Origin: Kitasatospora purpeofusca
GTDB lineage: Bacteria; Actinomycetota; Actinomycetes; Streptomycetales; Streptomycetaceae
Length of the DNA: 64,000 nt
Direction of reading: 5' to 3'
Assembly (NCBI RefSeq): GCF_000718025.1
Contig: NZ_JODS01000007.1
Coordinates: forward strand, 1 to 64,000
The translations under genes were made by a program, and so were the position numbers. The notes below the pieces were generated by a model. It worked only from the letters and a program-made list of their open reading frames with translations, made no database searches and had not been told where the DNA came from. Positions 57,192 through 64,000 of this stretch are shown here, in pieces. Numbering within the stretch: position 1 is the first letter of the stretch; every line of letters starts with the position of its first letter.

Positions 57192-59780
57192 TCAGTCGAC
57201 CAGCGGCAGCAGGTCGGGCAGGTGCCCGTCCGAGGCCAGCGCGGCGGCCAGCCGCTCGGCCGGCACCTCCCCGTAGGTCGTGGTCCGCTGCCGGTGCGGC
57301 CGCCCGACCGCCTCGGCGATCGCCTGGAGGTCCCGGACCGACTTGTAGCTGCCGTACGCCGAACCGGCCATCCGCGAGATGGTCTCCTCCATCAGCGTGC
57401 CGCCGAGGTCGTTGGCGCCCGAGCGGAGCATCTCCGCCGCTCCCTCGGCGCCCAGCTTCACCCAGCTGGTCTGGATGTTGGGGATGTGCGGGTGGAGCAG
57501 CAGCCGGGCCATCGCGATCACCGCCCGGTTGTCCCGCGCGGTCGGTCCCGGCCGGGCGATCCCGGCCAGGTAGACCGGGGCGTTGGTGTGGATGAACGGC
57601 AGCGTCACGAACTCGGTGAAGCCCCCGGTGCGCTGCTGGATCTCCGCGAGCAGCCGCAGGTGGCCCACCCAGTGCGCGGGGGTGTCCACATGCCCGTACA
57701 TCATCGTGGAGGAGGAGCGGATGCCCAGCTCGTGCGCGGTGCTGACGACCTCCACCCAGGTCGCGGCCGGCAGCTTGCCCTTGGTGAGCACCCAGCGGAC
57801 CTCGTCGTCCAGGATCTCGGCGGCCGTGCCCGGGATGGTGTCCAGACCGGACTCCTTGGCCCGCTGCAGCCAGTCCCGGATCGACAGACCGGTCCGGGTC
57901 GCGCCGTTGACCACCTCCATCGGCGAGAAGGCGTGCACATGGATCCCCGGGACCCGCTCCTTCACCGCGCGGGCGATGTCGAAGTAGGCGGTGCCGGGCA
58001 GGTCCGGGTGGATGCCGCCCTGCATGCAGACCTCGGTGGCGCCGACCTCCCAGGCCTGCGCGGCCCGGTCGGCGACCTGCTCCAGCGAGAGGCTGTAGGC
58101 GTCGGCGTCGGTGCGGCGCTGGGCGAAGGCGCAGAACCGGCAGCCGGTGTAGCAGACGTTGGTGAAGTTGATGTTCCGGGTGACGCAGTAGGTGACCTCG
58201 TCGCCGACCGCGTCCCGGCGGACCGCGTCGGCGATCCGGCACAGCGCGTCCAGGGCCGGGCCGTCCGCCTGGAACAGCGCCAGCGCCTGCGCGTCGGTGA
58301 GCCGGGTCGGGTCGTCGGCCGCCACCGCGAGCGCGGCCCTGACCTCGTCGTCCAGCCGCTCCGGGGCCCCGGTCGGGCCGGGGACGGCCGAGGCGGCCTG
58401 CTCCCGCAACACCTCCCAGTCGCCGTAGACGTCCTCGAAGTCGGCCCGCCGGTCGCCGGTCCGGCCCTCGGTGTCGATGGTGCTGTGCAGATCGGTGCGG
58501 CCGTAGGACTCCGGCAGGTCCTCCGGCTCCTGCCAGGGGTGTCCGGTGACCACCGCGTCCGGGCGGGCCAGTCCGGTCTCCGGGTCGGCCAGCGCCCGGA
58601 CGTGCGGCAGCACCCGCGGGTCCAGCCAGGGCTCGCCGTGCCGGACGTACTCGGGGTAGACGGCGAGCCGCTCGCGCAGCTCGAAGCCGGCCGCCGCCGA
58701 ACGCTCGGCCAGCTGGTCGATCTGCGGCCAGGGGCGCTCCGGGTTGACGTGGTCGGGCGTCAGCGGGGAGACGCCGCCCCAGTCGTCGACGCCGGCCGCG
58801 ATCAGCCGCTCGTACTCGCCGTCCACCAGGTTCGGCGGGGCCTGCAGACAGGCGGAGGGGCCCATGATGTGCCGGGCCACCGCGACGGTGGCGACCAGTT
58901 CGTCCAGCTCAGCGTCCGGCATGCCGCGCATCGCGGTGTCCGGCTTGGCACGGAAGTTCTGCAGGATCAGTTCCTGGATGCCGTGGTAGGCCCGGGAGAC
59001 CCGGCGCAGCGCGAACAGCGACTCGGCGCGCTCCTCGTACGTCTCGCCGATGCCGATCAGCAGGCCGCTGGTGAACGGCACCGAGCTGCGGCCGGCGTCC
59101 TCCAGCACCCGGAGCCGGACGGCCGGCTCCTTGTCGGGCGAGCCGTGGTGCGGGCCGCCGGGCTCGCTCCAGAGCCGGGTGGCGGTGGTCTCCAGCATCA
59201 TCCCCATCGAGGCGGAGACCGGCTTGAGCCGCTGGAAGTCGGTCCAGCTCAGCACCCCGGGGTTGAGGTGCGGGAGCAGCCCGGTCTCCTCCAGGATGCG
59301 GATCGACATGGCGCGGACGTAGGCGATCGTGTCGTCGTAGCCGTGCGCGTCCAGCCACTCACGGGCCTCGGGCCAGCGGTCCTCGGGCTTGTCGCCGAGG
59401 GTGATGAGCGCTTCCTTGCAGCCGAGCGCGGCGCCTCTGCGGGCGACGTCCAGCACCTCGTCCGGGGACATGTACATCCCGTGGCCGGCCCGGCGGAGCT
59501 TGCCGGGGACGGTCACGAAGGTGCAGTAGTGGCACTTGTCCCGGCAGAGCCGGGTGAGCGGGATGAACACGCTCTTGGAGTAGGTGATGACGCCGGGGCG
59601 GCCGGCCGCTTCGAGTCCGGCGTCGCGGACCCGGGCGGCGGAGGCGCAGAGGTCGCGCAGGTCCTCGCCCCTGGCCCGGAGCAGTACCGCCGCCTCGGTC
59701 GCGTCCAGCGCGACACCGTCCCGGGCGCGGCGCAGGGCGCGGCGCATCGCGTTGGCAGTCGGAGTGTTGGATGCGTCCAT
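57192..59780 (-). CDS. fbiC: bifunctional FO synthase (CofG-CofH fusion)
   Basis: 862-residue double radical-SAM enzyme. The CofG half has C79-RDK-C83-HY-C86 and the CofH half C543-YTG-C547-RF-C550, each binding a 4Fe-4S cluster. It joins tyrosine and a flavin-pathway pyrimidine to form FO, the chromophore of coenzyme F420. Length and fusion are as expected for actinobacteria. The ATG at 59780 has no Shine-Dalgarno but lies 6 nt after TAGGGT, fitting a leaderless mRNA. Tandem repeats lie in the upstream promoter region. Confidence 0.97.
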   Translation of the reverse strand: MDASNTPTANAMRRALRRARDGVALDATEAAVLLRARGEDLRDLCASAARVRDAGLEAAGRPGVITYSKSVFIPLTRLCRDKCHYCTFVTVPGKLRRAGHGMYMSPDEVLDVARRGAALGCKEALITLGDKPEDRWPEAREWLDAHGYDDTIAYVRAMSIRILEETGLLPHLNPGVLSWTDFQRLKPVSASMGMMLETTATRLWSEPGGPHHGSPDKEPAVRLRVLEDAGRSSVPFTSGLLIGIGETYEERAESLFALRRVSRAYHGIQELILQNFRAKPDTAMRGMPDAELDELVATVAVARHIMGPSACLQAPPNLVDGEYERLIAAGVDDWGGVSPLTPDHVNPERPWPQIDQLAERSAAAGFELRERLAVYPEYVRHGEPWLDPRVLPHVRALADPETGLARPDAVVTGHPWQEPEDLPESYGRTDLHSTIDTEGRTGDRRADFEDVYGDWEVLREQAASAVPGPTGAPERLDDEVRAALAVAADDPTRLTDAQALALFQADGPALDALCRIADAVRRDAVGDEVTYCVTRNINFTNVCYTGCRFCAFAQRRTDADAYSLSLEQVADRAAQAWEVGATEVCMQGGIHPDLPGTAYFDIARAVKERVPGIHVHAFSPMEVVNGATRTGLSIRDWLQRAKESGLDTIPGTAAEILDDEVRWVLTKGKLPAATWVEVVSTAHELGIRSSSTMMYGHVDTPAHWVGHLRLLAEIQQRTGGFTEFVTLPFIHTNAPVYLAGIARPGPTARDNRAVIAMARLLLHPHIPNIQTSWVKLGAEGAAEMLRSGANDLGGTLMEETISRMAGSAYGSYKSVRDLQAIAEAVGRPHRQRTTTYGEVPAERLAAALASDGHLPDLLPLVD

Positions 59781-59786
59781 GCCGCG

Positions 59787-59822
59787 ACCCTACGCCAGTT
59801 CACGTACGTTCCTCGTACGTTC
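59787..59822 (-). promoter_or_regulatory. fbiC leaderless promoter with tandem operator-like repeats
   Basis: Minus-strand TAGGGT (59792-59787) lies 6 nt before the fbiC ATG. No good -35 is seen; instead two copies of GAACGTACG (59822-59814 and 59811-59803) cover that region, starting exactly 11 bp apart. A hairpin (59831-59855) lies just upstream. Confidence 0.5.
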
Positions 59823-59968
59823 GGAGGAGACGACCCTGAGGGGGAATCAGGGTCGGCTGCGTCGCGAGATCGACCCCTATCCAACCCTGCAGGGCGATGA
59901 CGCGGGCGACGCGGCACCGTCTAATGGATACCCAGGGACAGTCGGTCACTGACGGAGGGGTTGGACGG

Positions 59969-61240
59969 ATGACGGACGACAGGGCGACCGCGGGCAGCGG
60001 CCCGGCGGACGAGTGGCAGGACGGGGCTCCCTACCGGTCCCGCCGACGCACGCTGGTGCGCGTCGCGGTGCCGCTGGCGGTCACGGCAGCGATCGCCGCC
60101 GGGGTGGGGCTGGTACCGGCGCTGGCGGACTCCTCGCCGCCGGAGCTGCCCGCGCTGACGGCGGAGCAGGTGGTGGCGAAGGTGCTCGGCTCCCAGGCGG
60201 AGACGCTGACCGGCACGGTGTCGCTCTCGGCCGACCTCGGTGTGCCGAGCCAACTGCTGGGTGCCGCGGCCGGCGGCCTCGCCGGCGGCGCGCCGGGCGG
60301 CGGTTCCGGGGGCAAGTCCTCGGGCGCCGACCCGACGGCGAAGCTGACCGGCCTGCTCGGTGGCGAGCACCGGCTGCGGGTCGCGGTGGACGGGCCCGAC
60401 CGGCAGCGGATCGGCCTGCTGGAGCAGCTGGCCGGCTACGAGATGATCCGCAACGGCGACCAGGTGTGGACCTGGGACAGCAGCAGCAACGAGGCCGTGC
60501 ACCTGACCGGGGCCCGGCCGGACGCCAAGGCGGACGGCCACCCGGGCAAGGGTCCGCTGACCGGGGTGCCGACCACCCCGCAGGAGGCGGCCCAGCAGTT
60601 CCTGGGCGCGAGCGCGGGCACCACCACGGTCACCGTGGACGGCACCGTGAACGTGGCCGGGCAGAAGGCCTACCGGCTGAGCGTGAAGCCGACCGGCTCC
60701 GGTTCGACGATCGGCGAGGTCCGGATCGCGGTGGCCGCCGACAACGGCGTGCCGCTGTCGGTCGTGGTCAAGGGGACGGACGGCAGCACCGTGCTGGACG
60801 TCCACTTCACCGATGTCTCCTTCGCGGCGCCGTCCGCGAAGACCTTCGAGTTCACCGTGCCCAAGGGCGCCAAGGTGACGGAGCGCAAGGCCGACCCGGC
60901 GCCGCACGCCGAGATCTCCCCGGAGGAGGCCAAGGCCGCCACCGAGGGTCTGAACGTGATCGGCGAGGGCTGGACTGCGGTGCTCTCCGCCAAGCTGCCC
61001 GGCAACGACGTGTTCGTCCCGGCCGAGGGCAAGGGTCCGCGCGGCAAGGGCGGGCACGGCCCGGGCGGCGGCGGCAAGCTGGAGAACCCGCTCGCGCTGG
61101 TCAAGTCGCTCGGCAAGCCCGTCGCCGGCGGCTCGCTGATCAGCACCAAGGTGCTGAACGTGCTCGTCACCGACGACGGCCGGGTCTTCGCGGGCGCGGT
61201 GACGCTGCCGGTGCTGCAGAGTGCGGCCGGGGTGAAGTAG
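59969..61240 (+). CDS. LolA-like / DUF2092 secreted lipoprotein-carrier-type protein
   Basis: 423 residues. An N-terminal membrane segment or signal (about 32-52, VPLAVTAAIAAGVGLVPALA) precedes a periplasmic-type half-barrel domain with YEMIRNGDQVWTWDSSSNEA, GQKAYRLSVKPT and VLDVHFTDVSFAAPS, resembling LolA/DUF2092 outer-sheet proteins. It may bind lipid or regulate envelope stress, but no specific function is established. ATG 59969 with GGAGGGG 8 nt upstream. Its stop touches the GTG of the ABC ATPase, though a strong hairpin follows. Confidence 0.8.
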   Translation: MTDDRATAGSGPADEWQDGAPYRSRRRTLVRVAVPLAVTAAIAAGVGLVPALADSSPPELPALTAEQVVAKVLGSQAETLTGTVSLSADLGVPSQLLGAAAGGLAGGAPGGGSGGKSSGADPTAKLTGLLGGEHRLRVAVDGPDRQRIGLLEQLAGYEMIRNGDQVWTWDSSSNEAVHLTGARPDAKADGHPGKGPLTGVPTTPQEAAQQFLGASAGTTTVTVDGTVNVAGQKAYRLSVKPTGSGSTIGEVRIAVAADNGVPLSVVVKGTDGSTVLDVHFTDVSFAAPSAKTFEFTVPKGAKVTERKADPAPHAEISPEEAKAATEGLNVIGEGWTAVLSAKLPGNDVFVPAEGKGPRGKGGHGPGGGGKLENPLALVKSLGKPVAGGSLISTKVLNVLVTDDGRVFAGAVTLPVLQSAAGVK

Positions 61241-62280
61241 TGGCCCAGGCTTCCGTAACGGGGGACGTTACGGAGCCGGCCGGGGGGCCGGGCGCGTTGA
61301 CGCGCCCGGCCCCCCGTGCCGCTTCGAGCTCCCACCGGTCCGACGACGTGATCAGCACCCGGGGCCTGACCAAGCGGTTCCGCGGCGGCCAGCTCGCCGT
61401 GGACGGGCTGGACCTGAGCGTCCCCCGGGGCTCCGTCTTCGGCTTCCTCGGGCCGAACGGCTCCGGCAAGACCACCACGATCCGGATGCTGATGGGGCTG
61501 ATCGCCCCGACCTCCGGGGTCGCCTCGGTGCTCGGCGAGCCGATGCCGCAGTCGGTGTCCTCGGTGCTGCCCCGGGTCGGCGCGCTGATCGAGGGGCCCG
61601 CCCTGTACGGCTTCCTCTCCGGCCGGGACAACCTGGGCCGGTTCGACGCCGCCGACCCGACCGCCGACCCGCGGACCCGGGAGCGGCGGGTCTCCGAGGC
61701 CCTGGACCGGGTCGGGCTGACCGCCGCGGCCGGCAAGAAGGCCCGCGCCTACTCGCTGGGCATGAAGCAGCGGCTCGGCCTGGCCTCGGCGCTGCTCCAG
61801 CCGCGCGAGCTGCTCGTCCTGGACGAGCCCACCAACGGCCTGGACCCGCAGGGCATGCGGGAGATCCGGGCCCTGATCCGCGAGGTCGCGGCCGAGGGCA
61901 CCACGGTCTTCCTCTCCTCGCACCTGCTGGACGAGATCGAGCAGGTCTGCACCCATGCCGCCGTGATGTCGCGCGGCAGGCTGCTGGTGCAGGGCACCGT
62001 CGCCGAGCTGGCCGCCCGGGCCCGGGGCCGGCTGGTGGTACGGACGCCGGACACCCACCGGGCGGGCGAGGTGCTGCTCGCGCACAAGGTCACCGAGCTC
62101 CGGATCGCCGAGAACCGGGTGGACGGCGAACTGGGCGCGCTCGCCGAGGACGCGCTGCCCGGGCTCTGCGCGGCGCTGGTCGCGGCGGAGGTCCGGGTCC
62201 ACGGCTTCGGCGTGGAGCGGGGCACATTGGAGGACGCCTTCGTGGCGCTGACCGGGGAGGGCTTCGATGTCGCGGGCTGA
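61240..62280 (+). CDS. ABC transporter ATP-binding protein (ABC-2/DRA type)
   Basis: 346 residues if started at GTG 61240, which shares one base with the upstream stop. One nucleotide-binding domain (about 38-255): Walker A GPNGSGKTT, Q-loop replaced by the VGALIEGPALYGFLSGRDNL block, signature YSLGMKQRLGLA, Walker B LLVLDEP. The form is that of drug-resistance/ABC-2 exporters. A 16-bp hairpin within codons 14-26 suggests the true start may be GTG 61348 (VISTRGLTKRF), although that lacks a ribosome site. Overlaps the permease by 14 nt. Confidence 0.92.
   Translation: MAQASVTGDVTEPAGGPGALTRPAPRAASSSHRSDDVISTRGLTKRFRGGQLAVDGLDLSVPRGSVFGFLGPNGSGKTTTIRMLMGLIAPTSGVASVLGEPMPQSVSSVLPRVGALIEGPALYGFLSGRDNLGRFDAADPTADPRTRERRVSEALDRVGLTAAAGKKARAYSLGMKQRLGLASALLQPRELLVLDEPTNGLDPQGMREIRALIREVAAEGTTVFLSSHLLDEIEQVCTHAAVMSRGRLLVQGTVAELAARARGRLVVRTPDTHRAGEVLLAHKVTELRIAENRVDGELGALAEDALPGLCAALVAAEVRVHGFGVERGTLEDAFVALTGEGFDVAG
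61281..61316 (+). terminator. strong hairpin between LolA-like and ABC ATPase domains
   Basis: Perfect 16-bp stem (61281-61296 with 61301-61316, loop TTGA), 41 nt past the LolA-like stop. Either a terminator placed before the real ABC start or a structure within its coding region. Confidence 0.6.
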
Positions 62281-63181
62281 GGCGGTGCCGGCCGAGGCGG
62301 TCGCGGCGACGGCCGTGACCACGGCTGCGGCTGCGGCGCGCGGACGGCGCCCGCAGACGGCGGCCGGGTTCCTGGCGCTGTTCCGCAACGAGCTGGTGCT
62401 GACCTTCCGCCGGCTGCGGACCATCGTGCTGCTGGGGATCCTGGCCCTGCTGCCGGTCCTGATCGGTGTGGTGGTCCGGATCGAGACGGACGGGCCGCGC
62501 GGCGGCGAGGGCCCGGCGTTCATCGCCCAGGTCACCCAGAACGGCCTGTTCCTCGTGTTCACGGCCCTCGCGGTGGCGCTGCCGGTGTTCCTGCCGATGA
62601 CGGTCGGTGTGGTCGCCGGGGACTCGGTGGCCGGCGAGGCGGCCACCGGCACCCTGCGCTACCTGCTGGTGGCGCCGGCCGGGCGGACCAGGCTGCTGGC
62701 CGCCAAGTTCACCGCCGGGCTGGTGTTCTGCCTGGCGGCGACGGTCACCGTCGCCACGGCGGCGGTCATCGCCGGGGCGGCGCTGTTCCCGGTCGGCGAT
62801 GTCACCCTGATCTCCGGCGAGACCATCGGCCTGGGGTCGGCGCTGCTGCGGGCGGTCCTGGTGGCCGCGGTGGTGGCCGCGTCGCTGGCCGGGCTGGTGG
62901 CGATCGGGCTGTTCATCTCCACCCTCACCGGCAGCGGCATCGCGGCGATGGCGGCGACGGTCGGCCTGGTGATCACGGTGCAGATCCTGGACAGCTTCCC
63001 GCAGTTGCACGCGATCCAGCCGTTCCTCTTCACCCACCACTGGCTCACCTTCGGCGATCTGCTGCGGGCGCCGATGGAGTGGGACGGGGTGCTGAAGAAC
63101 CTCGGGCTGCAGGCCGCCTATGTGGCGGTGTTCGGCTCGGCGTCCTGGTCGCGGTTCACCGCGCGGGACATCACGGCCTGA
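62267..63181 (+). CDS. ABC-2 type transporter permease
   Basis: 304 residues. An Ala-rich N-terminus (~30), then six membrane helices in the ABC-2 order; VAGDSVAGEAATGTLRYLLVAPAGR is the conserved coupling segment after helix 2. Partner of the ATPase encoded immediately upstream, with which it overlaps by 14 nt. Probably exports a lipid, drug or peptide. Its 3' end overlaps the converging rarD by 11 nt. Confidence 0.9.
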   Translation: MSRAEAVPAEAVAATAVTTAAAAARGRRPQTAAGFLALFRNELVLTFRRLRTIVLLGILALLPVLIGVVVRIETDGPRGGEGPAFIAQVTQNGLFLVFTALAVALPVFLPMTVGVVAGDSVAGEAATGTLRYLLVAPAGRTRLLAAKFTAGLVFCLAATVTVATAAVIAGAALFPVGDVTLISGETIGLGSALLRAVLVAAVVAASLAGLVAIGLFISTLTGSGIAAMAATVGLVITVQILDSFPQLHAIQPFLFTHHWLTFGDLLRAPMEWDGVLKNLGLQAAYVAVFGSASWSRFTARDITA

Positions 63182-64000
63182 CCGGCACGGCGTCGGCCGT
63201 CCCGGCCACCGCGGCGGCCCCGGTCGCTGCGGTGGCCCCGGCGGCGGTGGTGGCAGTGGCGGCGGCATTGGCAGTGGCGGCGGCAGCAGTGGCGGCAGCG
63301 GCGGCGGTCCGGGTGCGGTCGGCCCGGACCCGCCGCAGCGCGTCCCAGGTGAGCACCACGAGCGCGGCCCACACCAGGGCGAAGCCGGCCCAGCGGGCGG
63401 GCGGCATCGACTCGTGGAAGACCGCGATGCCGATCAGGAACTGGAACACCGGCGCCAGGTACTGGAGCAGCCCGAGCACGCTCAGCGGCACCCGGACGGC
63501 CGCCGTGCCGAAGAGGAGCAGCGGGACGGCGGTGATCACCCCGCTGAGCATCAGCAGTCCGGTGTGGCCCCAGCCGTACTCGCCGGCCGCGGTGTGGCCG
63601 AAGGTGCCGCGGCCGGCGACCTCCAGGTACACCAGGTAGCCGAGGGCGAAGGGGAACATGAAGGCGCTCTCGGCGGCCAGGCTCTCCAGCCCGCTCAGCC
63701 CGACCTTCTTCTTCAGTAGCCCGTAGGTGGCGAAGGAGAACGCCAGGGTGAGCGCGATCCACGGCGGCCGCCCGTAGCCGACGGCCAGCACCGCCACCGC
63801 GAGCGCGCCGATCCCGACCGCCACCCACTGGGCCCGGCGCAGCCGCTCCTTGAGCACCAGCACGCCGAAGGCGATGGTGACCAGCGGGTTGATGAAGTAG
63901 CCGAGGCTGGTCTCCACCACGTGCCCGGTGTTGACGCCCCAGATGTAGACGCCCCAGTTGATCGAGATCACCGTGGCGGCGGCGCCCAGCATGGCGAGCC
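63171..64000 (-). CDS. rarD: RarD-type EamA/DMT transporter, N-terminus beyond window
   Basis: At least 276 residues are present and the frame is open at the window edge. About eight membrane helices remain, with INWGVYIWGVNTGHVVETSL, GYFINPLVTIAFGVLVLKER and LSVLGLLQYLAPVFQFLIG, which are characteristic of RarD (chloramphenicol-sensitive family) within the drug/metabolite transporters. The substrate is unknown. The C-terminus is a ~50-residue Ala/Thr-rich tail of low complexity, unusual for the family. Confidence 0.9.
   Translation of the reverse strand, partial: LAMLGAAATVISINWGVYIWGVNTGHVVETSLGYFINPLVTIAFGVLVLKERLRRAQWVAVGIGALAVAVLAVGYGRPPWIALTLAFSFATYGLLKKKVGLSGLESLAAESAFMFPFALGYLVYLEVAGRGTFGHTAAGEYGWGHTGLLMLSGVITAVPLLLFGTAAVRVPLSVLGLLQYLAPVFQFLIGIAVFHESMPPARWAGFALVWAALVVLTWDALRRVRADRTRTAAAAATAAAATANAAATATTAAGATAATGAAAVAGTADAVPVRP

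Noticed and set aside
63230..63310. GGCGGC-rich tract as a mobile or regulatory repeat
   Set aside because: It encodes the Ala/Thr-rich C-terminal tail of the RarD-type protein, so codon-level low complexity explains it.

Overview
The window is very GC-rich chromosomal DNA with strongly GC-biased third codon positions. It carries streptomycete signature genes: a HrdD-type sigma factor behind a sigma-R promoter, a SepX-type divisome protein, a WhiJ-like regulator with a DUF397 partner, a mycosin with WXG100-like proteins, FbiC for coenzyme F420, and a Pmt mannosyltransferase. The source is most likely a Streptomycetaceae genome (Streptomyces or Kitasatospora). It looks like core chromosome: there is no integrase, transposase, phage or CRISPR signal.

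Layout. 1-1.2 kb: start of galE, a LuxR-type regulator without a phosphoacceptor Asp, and tRNA-Thr. 1.2-6.2 kb: an MFS carrier and a small type VII secretion satellite (mycosin, large Pro/Gly-rich WXG protein, WXG100-like protein). 6.6-8.6 kb: FUSC-family membrane protein. 8.7-16.9 kb: a minus-strand housekeeping block (ABC-F ATPase, ispE, rsmA, tatD, metG, zinc-ribbon protein, rsmI). 17-27 kb: envelope genes (Pmt, two class B penicillin-binding proteins, FtsW/RodA, a GT-C-type membrane protein) and an amino-acid permease. 27.3-29.5 kb: a VWA protein with a membrane-anchored partner. 29.7-37 kb: tRNA-Ala, then the minus-strand run GGDEF - galU - moeA/glp - moaC - mogA - rimJ-like - sepX, with fthC divergent. 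37-44.9 kb: penicillin acylase, cation/proton antiporter, MFS carrier, then fmdB (CIRCE operator), a small protein and mscL. 45-50.7 kb: hrdD, PAP2 phosphatase, tRNA-Arg, GT39-like enzyme, BrkB protein. 50.7-55.7 kb: D-Ala-D-Ala carboxypeptidase with a repeat-bearing cytoplasmic tail, GPP34 protein, WhiJ-like/DUF397 pair. 55.8-64 kb: ADP-ribosylglycohydrolase, fbiC, a LolA-like protein, an ABC exporter, and a RarD-type transporter cut by the window edge.

How genes work together. Peptidoglycan and envelope functions recur: two class B PBPs, one translationally coupled to an FtsW/RodA polymerase; a DD-carboxypeptidase; Pmt; two further membrane glycosyltransferase-like proteins; PAP2. The galU-to-sepX run is the most suggestive functional cluster. 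Its MoeA-like protein and SepX match the gephyrin-like protein plus membrane-receptor division pair described in Corynebacterium, here interleaved with true molybdopterin genes (moaC, mogA).

Non-coding signals include three tRNAs, many GC-rich hairpin terminators (one with a U tract), a near-consensus CIRCE element, a sigma-R promoter, several promoters placed for leaderless transcription, and tandem repeats spaced by one or two helical turns that look like operators.
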